A stretch of 64,000 nucleotides of DNA from Epithemia pelagica (GCA_946965045.2 OX337237.1:372001-436000); one strand, 5' to 3'; counted from the first letter of the stretch, positions 50,432 through 60,800 are shown. The notes: a model not told the origin generated them from the sequence alone. Program-made: numbers and translations.

Positions 50432-51486
50432 GGTTGTTGTTGGTTTCTATTTTATGGATTCTGTGCCAGGACGATTCACACAACCATGTCTTTAACACAA
50501 ATCATCGAGAAGTAGAAGTGTCTTCGAGGCTGGCATCAGTTGGACCGTCGGTTGGACAGGGCTCGCGTGAATTGGCGAGTAATACCGTCTGCGAGTGCGA
50601 GCAATCGTCCAGGCGGCAAGCCATGTCTCTATCCAACAGATCTCAAATCTCCAACTCGAGAATCTCCAATGGAGCCTCGTCTCGAAACTGTTCCAAAGAT
50701 CACGACATTGTGTCCTTGCAAGAAATGTTCCCAATTCCATGACACTCTTGATTTCTATGCAGTGTGATATAAGTTGGTGCCATCGTTGGTGGTCCAACAA
50801 TGAGGAGGAATCTCACGAGAGCGCTACTATTCTCACACATGGTGCTTGGTGGTACGGATTGCGACTACACAAGAAAAAACAGAATTCTTGCACAAAAGAC
50901 TTGTCGTCTTGTGTGTGTCCAACAGGGGCAGTCGGTTCACACCATGAGACACCATGAATGTTTCGACGACACCCGCCAACAGAATACCTCCTACCTCTAG
51001 GTAGTCGAAGGAGAGTGTTATGTCAAAGATGGAATAGTATCACGGTCGACCTTTTCTCCTTGTCCAGAACACGCATTGATGTTGTTGTTGTTGTTCTCAG
51101 TGTCGTTGTTATCCTCCTCATACCTAGTATGATGGGATCCAATCATGGGTCGTCCTCGTCGTTGTTGGAACCTACCTATATTCCAATCACAAAAATAAAT
51201 TTCGATCTGTTGTTATATACTGAATGCCTCGTATCCTCGTTACTGCCGTTCGTGCTACGGACTACGGACACCGAGTTGAGCAGCTAGAAAAAGCGATACC
51301 AAACTACCTACCTACCTACCTACCTACCTACCGAGGCAGAATACGTTGTTGGAACAAAGGCAATTGTTCGTTCCGCATGGACTTTTTCACCGCCATGGAC
51401 ACATTTATACTAACAAATTTATTTCTCCGTGTGCGTTCGGATTGCCATGTGGGTGTTTGTTTATTTCCGGCGACTCCAACATGTCG
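50432..51486. repeat. Duplicated spacer between ST5 and ST6
   Basis: Homologous to 38395-39279, including the promoter block (50597-50616), the CACGACATTGTGTCCTTGCA phrase, and the spacer shared with 29886-30273. A run of (CTAC)n lies near 51305-51330. No gene called. Confidence 0.8.
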
Positions 51487-51970
51487 CTAGAGTGACACTG
51501 CAACTTGGTTTGTCAATGGCGGCAGATGCTGGGAGAATGATGATTCCACCCATGACAGGTTGGGTGGAGTAAAGTTGAAATACGGGTTTTCATAGTCCAC
51601 CCGGTAATACTCGAAGAGTTCTTGGTACAACTTGGGAGTAATGTGCTGAGCCAGTTTGGACGATGCACCCGTTGCATGATTCTGACCGGCACGACGTGCT
51701 GGTTGGGTGCCGGTGATGGAGGAATTGGTGGTGCTTGTCGTCGTCGTCGTAGGCCTGGTGTCATGTGTCCCATATTCTTCCCAGGCTCCAATCCGTCGCA
51801 ACAATCGTTCGGTTTCTTGTTGCATGGTTTCCATGCGTACCACAAAATTAACTTGTTGCAGGTACTTGTTCGAAATGCGGTGACTTTGCGGCGTCCAATG
51901 ACCGTCGCCACACTGTTTCATGACAGGAAAGGCGATTTCCGCCGACTGTTTGGACAAAGCCAGACAAGTA
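51487..51970 (-). pseudogene. ST6, 5'-truncated sulfotransferase copy
   Basis: Only the last 160 or so codons survive: CLALSKQSAEIAFPVMKQC, GRMETMQQETERLLRRIG, AQHITPKLYQELFEYYRVDY, ending NQVAVSL. Both PAPS motifs and the anchor are gone. At about 51970 the sequence joins the kinase fragment (51971-52083), so an open frame of 203 codons runs from inside the LTR of element D through kinase debris into ST6; it is a chimera without meaning as a protein. Confidence 0.88.
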
Positions 51971-52083
51971 CAAAAACAAGATTTAGATTCATGGTGGAGA
52001 GCTGGATTTAGGTTGTGTGCGGCCATTTCGGGTAGCATGTATCGCAAGGTACTTGGTGAAGTTGCAAATAGGCCATGGCCAAC
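51971..52083 (-). pseudogene. Protein kinase fragment next to ST6
   Basis: Minus-strand frame STLRYMLPEMAAHNLNPALH matches the activation-segment end of kinases (TxRYMAPE). It is the same gene remnant as at 48935-49180, with a different internal deletion. It is cut on the right by element D; the continuation lies at 60256 onwards. Confidence 0.5.
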
Positions 52084-52841
52084 TGTTAGGATTCTCACCG
52101 AAAACTAGGTGGCGAAACCTACAACTCATCGAATGATGCTAGTATTTTATGGCATCCGATGACATTCTCCTAAAAGTGAGAAAAGAATGTCGGCATGCTC
52201 GCGAAACTATAAATTTGGCCACGGCATGCTCGCATTGCACGCGTTATCGGCGACCGCTCGGATATTAACTATGGCCCAACACGTGCGCGCCCAAAACTAT
52301 CAAGTGCGCGCCTCTACTATCCGAGTACGCGCATCCACGATTCGACCTAACGGTCTATGTAATCAAAGCACGAATCACGATCACGCGAGACCATATCTCT
52401 GTTCCCACAAATCCAAGAATGCAAACAGCAACGCGCCCAGGACAAGACTTATACCACGACAAAGCAAGAGCTGTTGCATCCCATACATGTTATCCATCAC
52501 CCTATACATTCAATATACACCAATGCCGGTCTACTCCAACCAGTGAGGACCTATCACACCAGATCCATGGCCGTATACAAGAGCCAGGACTTCCGCACCA
52601 TCAACCACCTTAGTTAGTAATCGTCTCACAATCATTAATATCACCATTTTAACACTCATCTTAAGACTAACCTCTTATCAGTGGACCGACTGCCCCCACC
52701 CACGGCGGACTTCGACTTGCAACTCTTCTCTGACCCGTGGAGGATTGTTGTATCGGTTGGTGATTCGATTGTCGGCTCAGCGAGCCTTTTACCTATCCTA
52801 CCTATCTGTCTAACCCCTGTTGAATCGAGAGAAGTTGATCA
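52084..52841 (+). repeat. 5' LTR of Copia D
   Basis: 758 bases, TGTTAGGATT...GTTGATCA. The TATA box of C is TATACAA here, which may weaken its promoter. Confidence 0.97.
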
Positions 52842-52855
52842 GATTAACAGTCTCA
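52842..52855 (+). promoter_or_regulatory. Primer-binding site of Copia D
   Basis: GATTAACAGTCTCA directly after the LTR, as in A and C. Confidence 0.75.
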
Positions 52856-52879
52856 TCGTTTATTTCCGAGAAGCTTTCG

Positions 52880-53533
52880 ATGTCTCACGACGATTCCAAC
52901 CTCTCTATTCGACACATCTTTCATTCCTTCCAACAAAGCGGGGAGGAACTCCATCCACCCGTGTCCCATCCGGGCGAGCCCTTGGTTGAAACTCCGAAAC
53001 AGACCCCGACTCAGGCCAGTGCTCCGAATCCCTTCCAGACCCCGGACCAAGTGGTCCAGCCTCCTTCGATTCCGACTCACCCTTCGACTCCGCCTCGCCG
53101 TTTGAACCCTACTCGCACCCGACGTACGAGCCGTCTTCTTACTGCGCATATCCGACACTTCCGCGAGCCGACTGAGTCGACTACCGACCCCGACGTGATC
53201 CGTTCCACAACCGAACGCGAGATCGATTTCCAGTCCGTCCAACCCGTGACTGACCTTGAGGACATCCAACGACTTCTCGACCTCTTGTACCAGTGCTCGA
53301 GACGCCGTTTCATTGTCCAAGCCCTGTTGGGCAACCCTGTGGAACCCATCCGTATTCGATTCATCTCCTTTGAACGTCCAACCAACTACTTCCACACCAT
53401 CTGGATCGTCAACTCGACGACGAATCCGCTACCTACCCCGACTACTCGTCTCGACGAGTACGTCTCCTTTGTTCACGAGATCCATCTCTGCCAGGATTTC
53501 CGTGCGACTACCTACCCTCTCATCAACACGTGA
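52880..53533 (+). CDS. ORF0 of Copia D, C-terminally truncated
   Basis: 217 residues from ATG 52880, nearly identical to ORF0 of C up to RATTYPL. A 4-base deletion at about 53521-53525 then shifts the frame, giving INT and a stop. The acidic tail of about 37 residues present in C is lost; the compact conserved part is complete. Whether the shortened protein works is unknown. Confidence 0.72.
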   Translation: MSHDDSNLSIRHIFHSFQQSGEELHPPVSHPGEPLVETPKQTPTQASAPNPFQTPDQVVQPPSIPTHPSTPPRRLNPTRTRRTSRLLTAHIRHFREPTESTTDPDVIRSTTEREIDFQSVQPVTDLEDIQRLLDLLYQCSRRRFIVQALLGNPVEPIRIRFISFERPTNYFHTIWIVNSTTNPLPTPTTRLDEYVSFVHEIHLCQDFRATTYPLINT

Positions 53534-53821
53534 ACCACTTGTTGGAAGACGACGACGTTGAAGAACTAGCCACTACAGTGACCGATTCCGCATCTCGTCT
53601 TCAGTACCGAGCCGAAAGTGACCAAGAATAAGTAACTTTACGTAGTTTCTACACCAAACCAGACACAAAACCGAGTTCCGCACATCCGGGTTCCCAGCAC
53701 ATCACACATCCGGGTACCTACATACGCGTCACATCCGGGTTCTTCACACCGGTTAAATAAAATTTTCGCAAGGACATCACGCTACACACTGTGATAACAG
53801 CTGAACCATACAAGTACTATC
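53534..53821 (+). other. Leader between ORF0 and gag of Copia D
   Basis: Shorter than, and different from, the leader of A and C, though it has three ACATCCGGG repeats. The first 100 bases are the displaced end of ORF0. Confidence 0.75.
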
Positions 53822-56800
53822 ATGGAAGCGACACCTCCCAAGACACCGTTTACTCCTCCTGAGGACAAGTCAAGTCATATAACCAACCAAGATCTCTTCG
53901 ACCATATAACTAAAGGCATCTTTGGTTGTAATGATGAACGAGCCCAATCACTTCAAAAGTGGATGCGACATCATGGTTTTGAACATATCCTTCATGTCCT
54001 CGACCATGTTGCAACTGATCCCGAGGAGACACTCAAGGATCTCATGCAATACAAGGTTGGAAAACAAGTCAACGACCTACAGACAAGTACAAGATTACAA
54101 CTCAAACTAATGGCATATTGGTTACTACAACAACGGCAACTCCAACATGGAAAACTACCCCGTGCTACATGGATGAACCTCACGAGGGACCAATATGACG
54201 ATTGGAGGATTAACACCGACTTTACCAAGTCTGGTATGAACCAAGACCCAGTTTCTCCTCTGAAATCACCTGCACACTCCGTATCATCCCGATCTCCCAC
54301 TACATCCTCTACAACATCTCAATCCATGTTAGATCTCTCTGCTTTCAAGAAAGGAACCAAAAGAGATGCAACAGCATTTGAATCATTCAAAGACGAACTA
54401 TACTTTGATTCGTTTTGGCGTGTATTCAAATCAACTGCGAAAGCACAAGGATTGTCGAATGTTTTTGATTTCGATTACAAGGTACCCAAGGATGACGAAT
54501 GTGCAGAGTTACTTTTCCGAGAACAACAAGTCTTTGTCTATTCTGTACTTGTACGTATTATCCAAACCGACCAAGGAAGAGCATATGTTCGAGAACATGA
54601 ACATGATGAAGATGCAAGAGCCGTCTTGAAGAAACTCCATTTTCTACACACTGAATCTGATCTAGCTAAGCGAGAAGTGTTACGCCTAACAAGCTACATT
54701 TCGAATCTTCGACTGGATGACTCTTGGCGAGGTACAACTCGTCAGTTTCTCCTACATTTTCAAGAACAGCTACGACTTCTGGATAACCTTGTACCACTGT
54801 CGGATCGTATCCATGACCATACAAGGATGACCTTCCTTATGCAAGCTGTTGAAAAGGTACCTGATTTAAGACGAGTCAAGATCTTGGATAACGTTGTCAA
54901 CACAAAATCTGGAGCCAAGTCTCTCTGTTATCAATCATATTTCTGCCTGCTTCTTGATGCTGCTTTTGACCATGACCAAGCTACCCGAACTTCTGCGTCT
55001 AACCGCCGTCGTCATGTAAAGCAACATGAATTTCAGTTGGATGAACCTTTTGAACCAGTGGAGCCCCCTGACTACCAGATCAACAACACGAATATCCAAT
55101 CCGAAAAGTCCCCAACTTCGTCAAAAATCAGCCTTCCAACAGATGTATGGTTTAAACTCTCTGAAGAGGATCGGCAAATCATTGTCGACTTCAATAAATC
55201 CGTCCAAGATTCCCCGACAACTCCACGCAAGGTCCAAACACATTCTCTTGACATTGATCCTGAACCGGACCCTGATCCTGATGCCAACAACATTGGTGAT
55301 ACCCATCAAGATGCACCAGAACAAGATCCATTCGATACATCCTCTGATCCGGTTACCCAGTTCGTACACCAGGCTATTGCATCGACAGATATCAATCATC
55401 CAGCATCTGACCTCAGCAACATCTTGTCAACTTCTACGACAAAGTCAAGTCCTAAAGTCAAGTTCAAGTCTTCTGCCAATCACAAGCAAAAGGTTCATAT
55501 GTCACGAAATCTATTCTCCCGCAAATCCACCTTTTCTGGTAATCAACTCATCGATCGAGGTGCCAATGGAGGCCTTGCAGGATCTGACATGCGTATCCTT
55601 GCCAAAACCGGACGTCATATTACCATCGTAGGTATTGACAATCATGAATTGACTGGCCTTCCAGTTGTTACCTGTGCTGCCAAGTTTGGTACAAGTGATG
55701 GACCCATTATTGGTATCTTCAATGAGTATGCCCACTATGGAAAGGGTTTATCTATCCATGCCCCAGCGCAATTTGAACATTTCGGCCTATCTGTCGACGA
55801 ACGATCCGTCAAGGTTGATGGCAAACAACGCATTACTACCCTTGATGGACGCGCATTGCCCTTACGCATCAAGGATGGCCTTGCATACATTCAATCTCTG
55901 GGAATCCCTTCTGATGACGATATGGATAAATATCCGCATATTGTGTTCACTTCACCCCATCTCTGGGATCCTTCTGTACTTGACCATACCCATCCAGACC
56001 CCCATCAAGACCCTGCACCGAACTGGACATCTGTGGAGACTGATGGTAGTATGGAAACGTACCCCTATGACCAATATGGGGAGTATACCAATCGCGTTGT
56101 ATGCACTTTGAATCTCCTCCTTGATCTCCCATATGATCATGGCCCCGATACACCTTCCTTCTTTTCCATCTATGCTGATCAAGATGGCAACGACCCCACA
56201 CTTCATGCGTCTGTCCACAAACTCTATAAGGAACAATACGACTGGAAGAAATTTCGCCCTTTCTTTGGGTGGCAATCGGAAGACGTAATCGCCGATACGT
56301 TCAAGCATACAACTCGTCATGGACACATTTCCTTTGACCAGGATACCTTGAAGAAACACTTTAAGGCCCGGAATCCTATCCTTAACCTACCACGACGGCA
56401 TGAACCCGTTGCCACTGACTCCATCTTCTCCGACACCCCGGCTGTTAACCATGGTGGCAAGACTGCTCAGATTTTTGTTGGTCGTGATACTTTGGTTACT
56501 GACATTTATGGTATCAAGTCTACCAAGCAATTCGTCAATACCCTCCAGGATAACATTCGTACACGTGGTGTCATGGAGACTTTGATCAGTGATGGTGGTT
56601 CGTCACTTATTTCCCACAAGGTCAAGGATATTCTTCGCACCCTTCTGATTGGTGAATACCGTTCCGAGCCCTATCATCAACACCAGAACAAAGCTGAGAA
56701 CCGCTACCAGACCGTTAAGCGTATGACCAATGCTATCATGAATGCCTCTGGTTGCCCTGCTTCTGCATGGTTACTTTGTTTAGAATATGTGTGTGACCTC

Positions 56801-59503
56801 CTCAATCACACTTCCTCTCCCACCCACTCTGGCCGCACCCCTCTTGAGGCTCTTACCGGTACCCCACCCGACATTACCCATCTCCTTTTCTTTCCTTTCT
56901 GGGATGAGGTCTACTATCGTGTCGACCCTTCTGAACCTACCTCCGGTTCTTACCCTTCGTCTCCCAACGAGAAGATTGGCCACTGGGTTGGTTTTGCCCA
57001 CAATGTTGGTGATGCCTTTACTTGGAAGATCCTCACTGCCGACAACGTCATCATCTACCGTTCCGCTGTCCGTCGCGTTGCCTCCACTACCCCCAACCTT
57101 CGTGTGGATATCTCTTCAGGGGAGGAGTCGCCGCATAAACCCACTGACAAGCAAGGCGACACTGTCTTTATTCGCAGCAGAAGTGAAGACCCATCCACAC
57201 CTATGCCAACAATTGACTACAACGATTTAGTTGGACGCACATTCCTTTGTGACACTGAAGAGAATGGGGAGCGCCACCGAGCACGAGTAATCAAACGAGT
57301 TGTCAACCTGGAACAAGATGCAACCAAACAAGAAGATCGACTCAAATATATCTTTCGCAAGTCTAACTCCAATGTTGATGAGATGATTTCCTACAACCAG
57401 CTCATGGAATACATTGAAAGGGATAATCAAGCCCAAACGACAGGGGATAGTCTCTTCCGATTCAGAGACGTTATTGCACACCAAGGACCTTTGAACTCAA
57501 GCGACCCAGACTATAAAGGGAGAAAATATAATGTCCTTGTTGATTGGGAGACTGGGGAGACGACATACGAACCTCTATCTCTTATTGCAAATGATGACCC
57601 CATCACAGTCGCTATCTATGCCAAGAAAAATGGTTTGCTGGATCTACCTGGATGGAAACATCTCAAGCGATACGTCAAGACAAGCAAAAGACTCATTCGA
57701 GCAGCTAAACAATCCAGGATCAAACAAGTTCGTCGCTCTATCAAGTACAAGTTTGGTTTCCAAGTACCTCGCACCTATGAAGAAGCAGTGGAACTAGACA
57801 AGCAATTTGGGAACACGAAATGGCAAGACGCAACAGAATTGGAACTCTCACAGATCCAATCGTATAACACTTTCAAGGACCATGGAAAAGCCAAGTTCAT
57901 TAATGGGAAATTGGCCAATGCACCAGAAGGATATCATAAGATAAGAGTACATCTGGTCTTTGATGTCAAGCATGACAGAAGGCACAAGGCACGACTTGTC
58001 GCAGATGGACATCTCACCAAGGAACCCGTTGAGACCATCTATTCAGGGGTTGTCTCCATTCGCAACCTTCGCATTGCCATATTTCTTGGAACCATGAACA
58101 ACATGGAAATATGGGGAGCAGATATTGGGAACGCATACCTAGAAGCATTGACAGGAGAGAAGATTTTCATCATTGCAGGACCAGAGTTCAAGGAGTTACA
58201 AGGACATATCTTGATCATCTACAAGGCATTATATGGTCTCAAATCCTCAGGTGCTTGCTGGCATGACAAACTGTTTGATGTTCTCATTGATATGGGATTT
58301 TCTCCAAGCAAGGCTGACCCTGATATTTGGATGAAGAAGGCTCCTGGAGAAGACTGTTATGAATATATCGCTGTATATGTTGATGACTTAGCTATCGTTG
58401 CCATGGACCCTGAAGCTGTCTGCAAGATCTTTACAGACAAATACAACTTCAAACTCAAAGGAGTCGGACCTATCGAGTATCATTTGGGGTGTCGTTATAC
58501 CAAAGATCCAGACGGTACACTTGTGTCTGACCCACGAAGGTACATCGAGAAGATGATGGATACCTATGAACGATTGTTCAATGAGAAACCCAAGAAAGCA
58601 AAGCCGCCAGTCATTGCTAACGATCATCCTGAACTCGATGACTCTGAGCTCTTAGATGAAGAAGGGACCCAGCATTTCCAGACTCTTATTGGACAACTGC
58701 AATGGCTAATTACCATTGGCCGTTTTGATGTCTTTCCTGCTACCATGACTCTATCAAGGTTCAGAGCTGCTCCAAGGATTGGTCATTTGAAGCGAGCTAA
58801 ACGCATCTATGGATACCTCATGTCATTTCCTGATGGGTCTATCAGATTCCGCACTGGGGAGCCAGATTTATCAGCTTTACCTATCCAAGAATACGATTGG
58901 AGTCGTACCGTATACATGGACGCCAAGGAACGTATCCCTGAGGACTGTCCAACCCCACTTGGGCGTTTTGTGACAACTATACATTATGTCGACGCAAATC
59001 TCATGCATGATATGGTTACTGGGAAAGCAGTTACAGCCATCCTGCATTTTGTAAATGGTACACCCGTGGACTGGTACAGTAAGCGACAAGCCACAGTGGA
59101 AACAGCCACGTATGGATCTGAATTTGTTGCCGCAAGGACTGCAGTTGATCAGATCACGGAGCTACGCCTTACACTCCGATACTTGGGAGTCCCTCTGCGA
59201 GAGAAGAGTTACATGTTTGGAGATAACCGCTCTGTCGTTATCAATAGCACCACACCACACTCAATCATCTCCAAGAGGCACCATCTCCTATCCTATCACC
59301 GAGTCCGCGAAGCTATCGCTGCAAAGTACGTCGCATTCTACTGGAAAGATGGAAAGACAAACCCAGCTGATATCCTCAGTAAACATTGGGAATTCGCCGC
59401 AGTTTGGCCCATGCTCAGATCTTTGTTATTCTGGAGAGGAAAAATCCAGGAAAGTGATGAGGGAATTGACAATCCTCATTCGACGAATTGTGGGGAGTGT
59501 TAG
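53822..59503 (+). CDS. Copia D gag-pol polyprotein, full length
   Basis: 1893 residues from ATG 53822 (MEATPPKTPFTPPEDKSS) to TAG 59501-59503. Gag covers roughly 1-560 (no zinc knuckle seen). The protease motif is IDRGANGG (578-581 DRGA). The integrase core has VGRDTLVTD, ISDGGSS (D924) and NKAENRYQ (E959). A chromo-like module, KYNVLVDWETGETTYEPL, lies at about 1232-1250. Reverse transcriptase has YVDD 1519-1522, and RNase H has GSEFVAART (about 1764), FGDNRSVV (about 1800) and NPADILSKH (about 1848). One conserved RT residue is changed: YGLKSSGACWHD against YGLKSSGARWHD in C. Single-frame organisation, with no gag-pol frameshift. The stop codon lies in the 3' LTR. It makes capsid and all enzymes for cytoplasmic reverse transcription and nuclear integration. 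Confidence 0.96.
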   Translation: MEATPPKTPFTPPEDKSSHITNQDLFDHITKGIFGCNDERAQSLQKWMRHHGFEHILHVLDHVATDPEETLKDLMQYKVGKQVNDLQTSTRLQLKLMAYWLLQQRQLQHGKLPRATWMNLTRDQYDDWRINTDFTKSGMNQDPVSPLKSPAHSVSSRSPTTSSTTSQSMLDLSAFKKGTKRDATAFESFKDELYFDSFWRVFKSTAKAQGLSNVFDFDYKVPKDDECAELLFREQQVFVYSVLVRIIQTDQGRAYVREHEHDEDARAVLKKLHFLHTESDLAKREVLRLTSYISNLRLDDSWRGTTRQFLLHFQEQLRLLDNLVPLSDRIHDHTRMTFLMQAVEKVPDLRRVKILDNVVNTKSGAKSLCYQSYFCLLLDAAFDHDQATRTSASNRRRHVKQHEFQLDEPFEPVEPPDYQINNTNIQSEKSPTSSKISLPTDVWFKLSEEDRQIIVDFNKSVQDSPTTPRKVQTHSLDIDPEPDPDPDANNIGDTHQDAPEQDPFDTSSDPVTQFVHQAIASTDINHPASDLSNILSTSTTKSSPKVKFKSSANHKQKVHMSRNLFSRKSTFSGNQLIDRGANGGLAGSDMRILAKTGRHITIVGIDNHELTGLPVVTCAAKFGTSDGPIIGIFNEYAHYGKGLSIHAPAQFEHFGLSVDERSVKVDGKQRITTLDGRALPLRIKDGLAYIQSLGIPSDDDMDKYPHIVFTSPHLWDPSVLDHTHPDPHQDPAPNWTSVETDGSMETYPYDQYGEYTNRVVCTLNLLLDLPYDHGPDTPSFFSIYADQDGNDPTLHASVHKLYKEQYDWKKFRPFFGWQSEDVIADTFKHTTRHGHISFDQDTLKKHFKARNPILNLPRRHEPVATDSIFSDTPAVNHGGKTAQIFVGRDTLVTDIYGIKSTKQFVNTLQDNIRTRGVMETLISDGGSSLISHKVKDILRTLLIGEYRSEPYHQHQNKAENRYQTVKRMTNAIMNASGCPASAWLLCLEYVCDLLNHTSSPTHSGRTPLEALTGTPPDITHLLFFPFWDEVYYRVDPSEPTSGSYPSSPNEKIGHWVGFAHNVGDAFTWKILTADNVIIYRSAVRRVASTTPNLRVDISSGEESPHKPTDKQGDTVFIRSRSEDPSTPMPTIDYNDLVGRTFLCDTEENGERHRARVIKRVVNLEQDATKQEDRLKYIFRKSNSNVDEMISYNQLMEYIERDNQAQTTGDSLFRFRDVIAHQGPLNSSDPDYKGRKYNVLVDWETGETTYEPLSLIANDDPITVAIYAKKNGLLDLPGWKHLKRYVKTSKRLIRAAKQSRIKQVRRSIKYKFGFQVPRTYEEAVELDKQFGNTKWQDATELELSQIQSYNTFKDHGKAKFINGKLANAPEGYHKIRVHLVFDVKHDRRHKARLVADGHLTKEPVETIYSGVVSIRNLRIAIFLGTMNNMEIWGADIGNAYLEALTGEKIFIIAGPEFKELQGHILIIYKALYGLKSSGACWHDKLFDVLIDMGFSPSKADPDIWMKKAPGEDCYEYIAVYVDDLAIVAMDPEAVCKIFTDKYNFKLKGVGPIEYHLGCRYTKDPDGTLVSDPRRYIEKMMDTYERLFNEKPKKAKPPVIANDHPELDDSELLDEEGTQHFQTLIGQLQWLITIGRFDVFPATMTLSRFRAAPRIGHLKRAKRIYGYLMSFPDGSIRFRTGEPDLSALPIQEYDWSRTVYMDAKERIPEDCPTPLGRFVTTIHYVDANLMHDMVTGKAVTAILHFVNGTPVDWYSKRQATVETATYGSEFVAARTAVDQITELRLTLRYLGVPLREKSYMFGDNRSVVINSTTPHSIISKRHHLLSYHRVREAIAAKYVAFYWKDGKTNPADILSKHWEFAAVWPMLRSLLFWRGKIQESDEGIDNPHSTNCGEC

Positions 59504-60255
59504 GATTCTCACCGAAAACTAGGTGGCGAAACCTACAACTCATCGAATGATGCTAGTATTTTATGGCATCCGATGACATTTTCCTAAAAGTGAGAAAAGA
59601 ATGTCGGCATGCTCGCGAAACTATAAATTTGGCCACGGCATGCTCGCATTGCACGCGTTATCGGCGACCGCTCGGATATTAACTATGGCCCAACACGTGC
59701 GCGCCCAAAACTATCAAGTGCGCGCCTCTACTATCCGAGTACGCGCATCCACGATTCGACCTAACGGTCTATGTAATCAAAGCACGAATCACGATCACGC
59801 GAGACCATATCTCTGTTCCCACAAATCCAAGAATGCAAACAGCAACGCGCCCAGGACAAGACTTATACCACGACAAAGCAAGAGCTGTTGCATCCCATAC
59901 ATGTTATCCATCACCCTATACATTCAATATACACCAATGCCGGTCTACTCCAACCAGTGAGGACCTATCACACCAGATCCATGGCCGTATACAAGAGCCA
60001 GGACTTCCGCACCATCAACCACCTTAGTTAGTAATCGTCTCACAATCATTAATATCACCATTTTAACACTCATCTTAAGACTAACCTCTTATCAGTGGAC
60101 CGACTGCCCCCACCCACGGCGGACTTCGACTTGCAACTCTTCTCTGACCTGTGGAGGATTGTTGTATCGGTTGGTGATTCGATTGTCGGCTCAGCGAGCC
60201 TTTTACCTATCCTACCTATCTGTCTAACCCCTGTTGAATCGAGAGAAGTTGATCA
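59498..60255 (+). repeat. 3' LTR of Copia D
   Basis: 758 bases, about two differences from the 5' LTR; TATACAA as in its partner. Preceded by the purine tract TGTGGGGAG. Confidence 0.97.
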
Positions 60256-60800
60256 CCAACAATGGAATAGTCCGTCTAGCTTGTTCTTTTGGGGCACGTG
60301 TGAACTCGTCTTGTTGCTTTTTCTTGGGGTGATTGTCTCGTCGTCGTCTTTGTAGTACACACTTTAATGGTTTGGAGGTTCCTAGTTCATGTCCTTCTTG
60401 TTGTTTCCATTTCGCCGAGACTTGGTCCATAGGTTGACCCAATTTTGGGAGGAGGGCAATGCGTGAGAGGCTATGGTCGTTGTCATTCTGATTGTGTTCG
60501 ACCAGATTGATGAGAGTGAACGAACTCACCATTGTCGAGACGACTCGACACTCGAGGCTTGCCGCTTGGACGATTGCTCGCAGTCGCAGTCGCAGACGGT
60601 ACTTGCAAAATCACGCGAGCATCATCGCGCATCTTTGTCCAACGGTCCAACGGCCGAAAAATGATATGGTTTCCTCCTCCCTTCACCTTCACCTTCCTAT
60701 CTTCTGTCCTTGTGTTGCGATCCTTTGGATGCTTGGCCCAATGTTTCGGGTGGAGAGTTCTGTGTTGCACGACAATCCGTCGTTTCCAGCAACAAACAAT
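60256..60800 (+). promoter_or_regulatory. ST7 upstream flank with conserved block
   Basis: 60256-60490 is the kinase-side flank (reverse of 48714-48940). The block at 60562-60581 (reverse complement of GCGAGCAATCGTCCAAGCGG), followed by AAAATCACGCGAGCAT, lies about 220 bases before the ST7 start. Open frames run through it but differ in frame from the ST1 and ST4 leaders, so it is read as promoter and 5' untranslated region. Confidence 0.55.

Larger units (their letters stand above)
52084..60255 (+). mobile_element. Copia element D, complete with LTRs and 5-bp target duplication
   Basis: 758-base LTRs differing at about two positions, flanked by CCAAC at 52079-52083 and 60256-60260. It has an unbroken gag-pol of 1893 codons, so it is probably the most autonomous copy here, although its ORF0 is shortened. 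The two LTRs share changes not seen in C (TATACAA for TATATAA; CTTCCGC for CTTCGGC), so C and D come from different parent copies. Confidence 0.97.

Noticed and set aside
51487-52098. 203-codon frame from the D LTR into ST6
   Set aside because: Chance fusion of LTR, kinase debris and a truncated sulfotransferase; not a gene.
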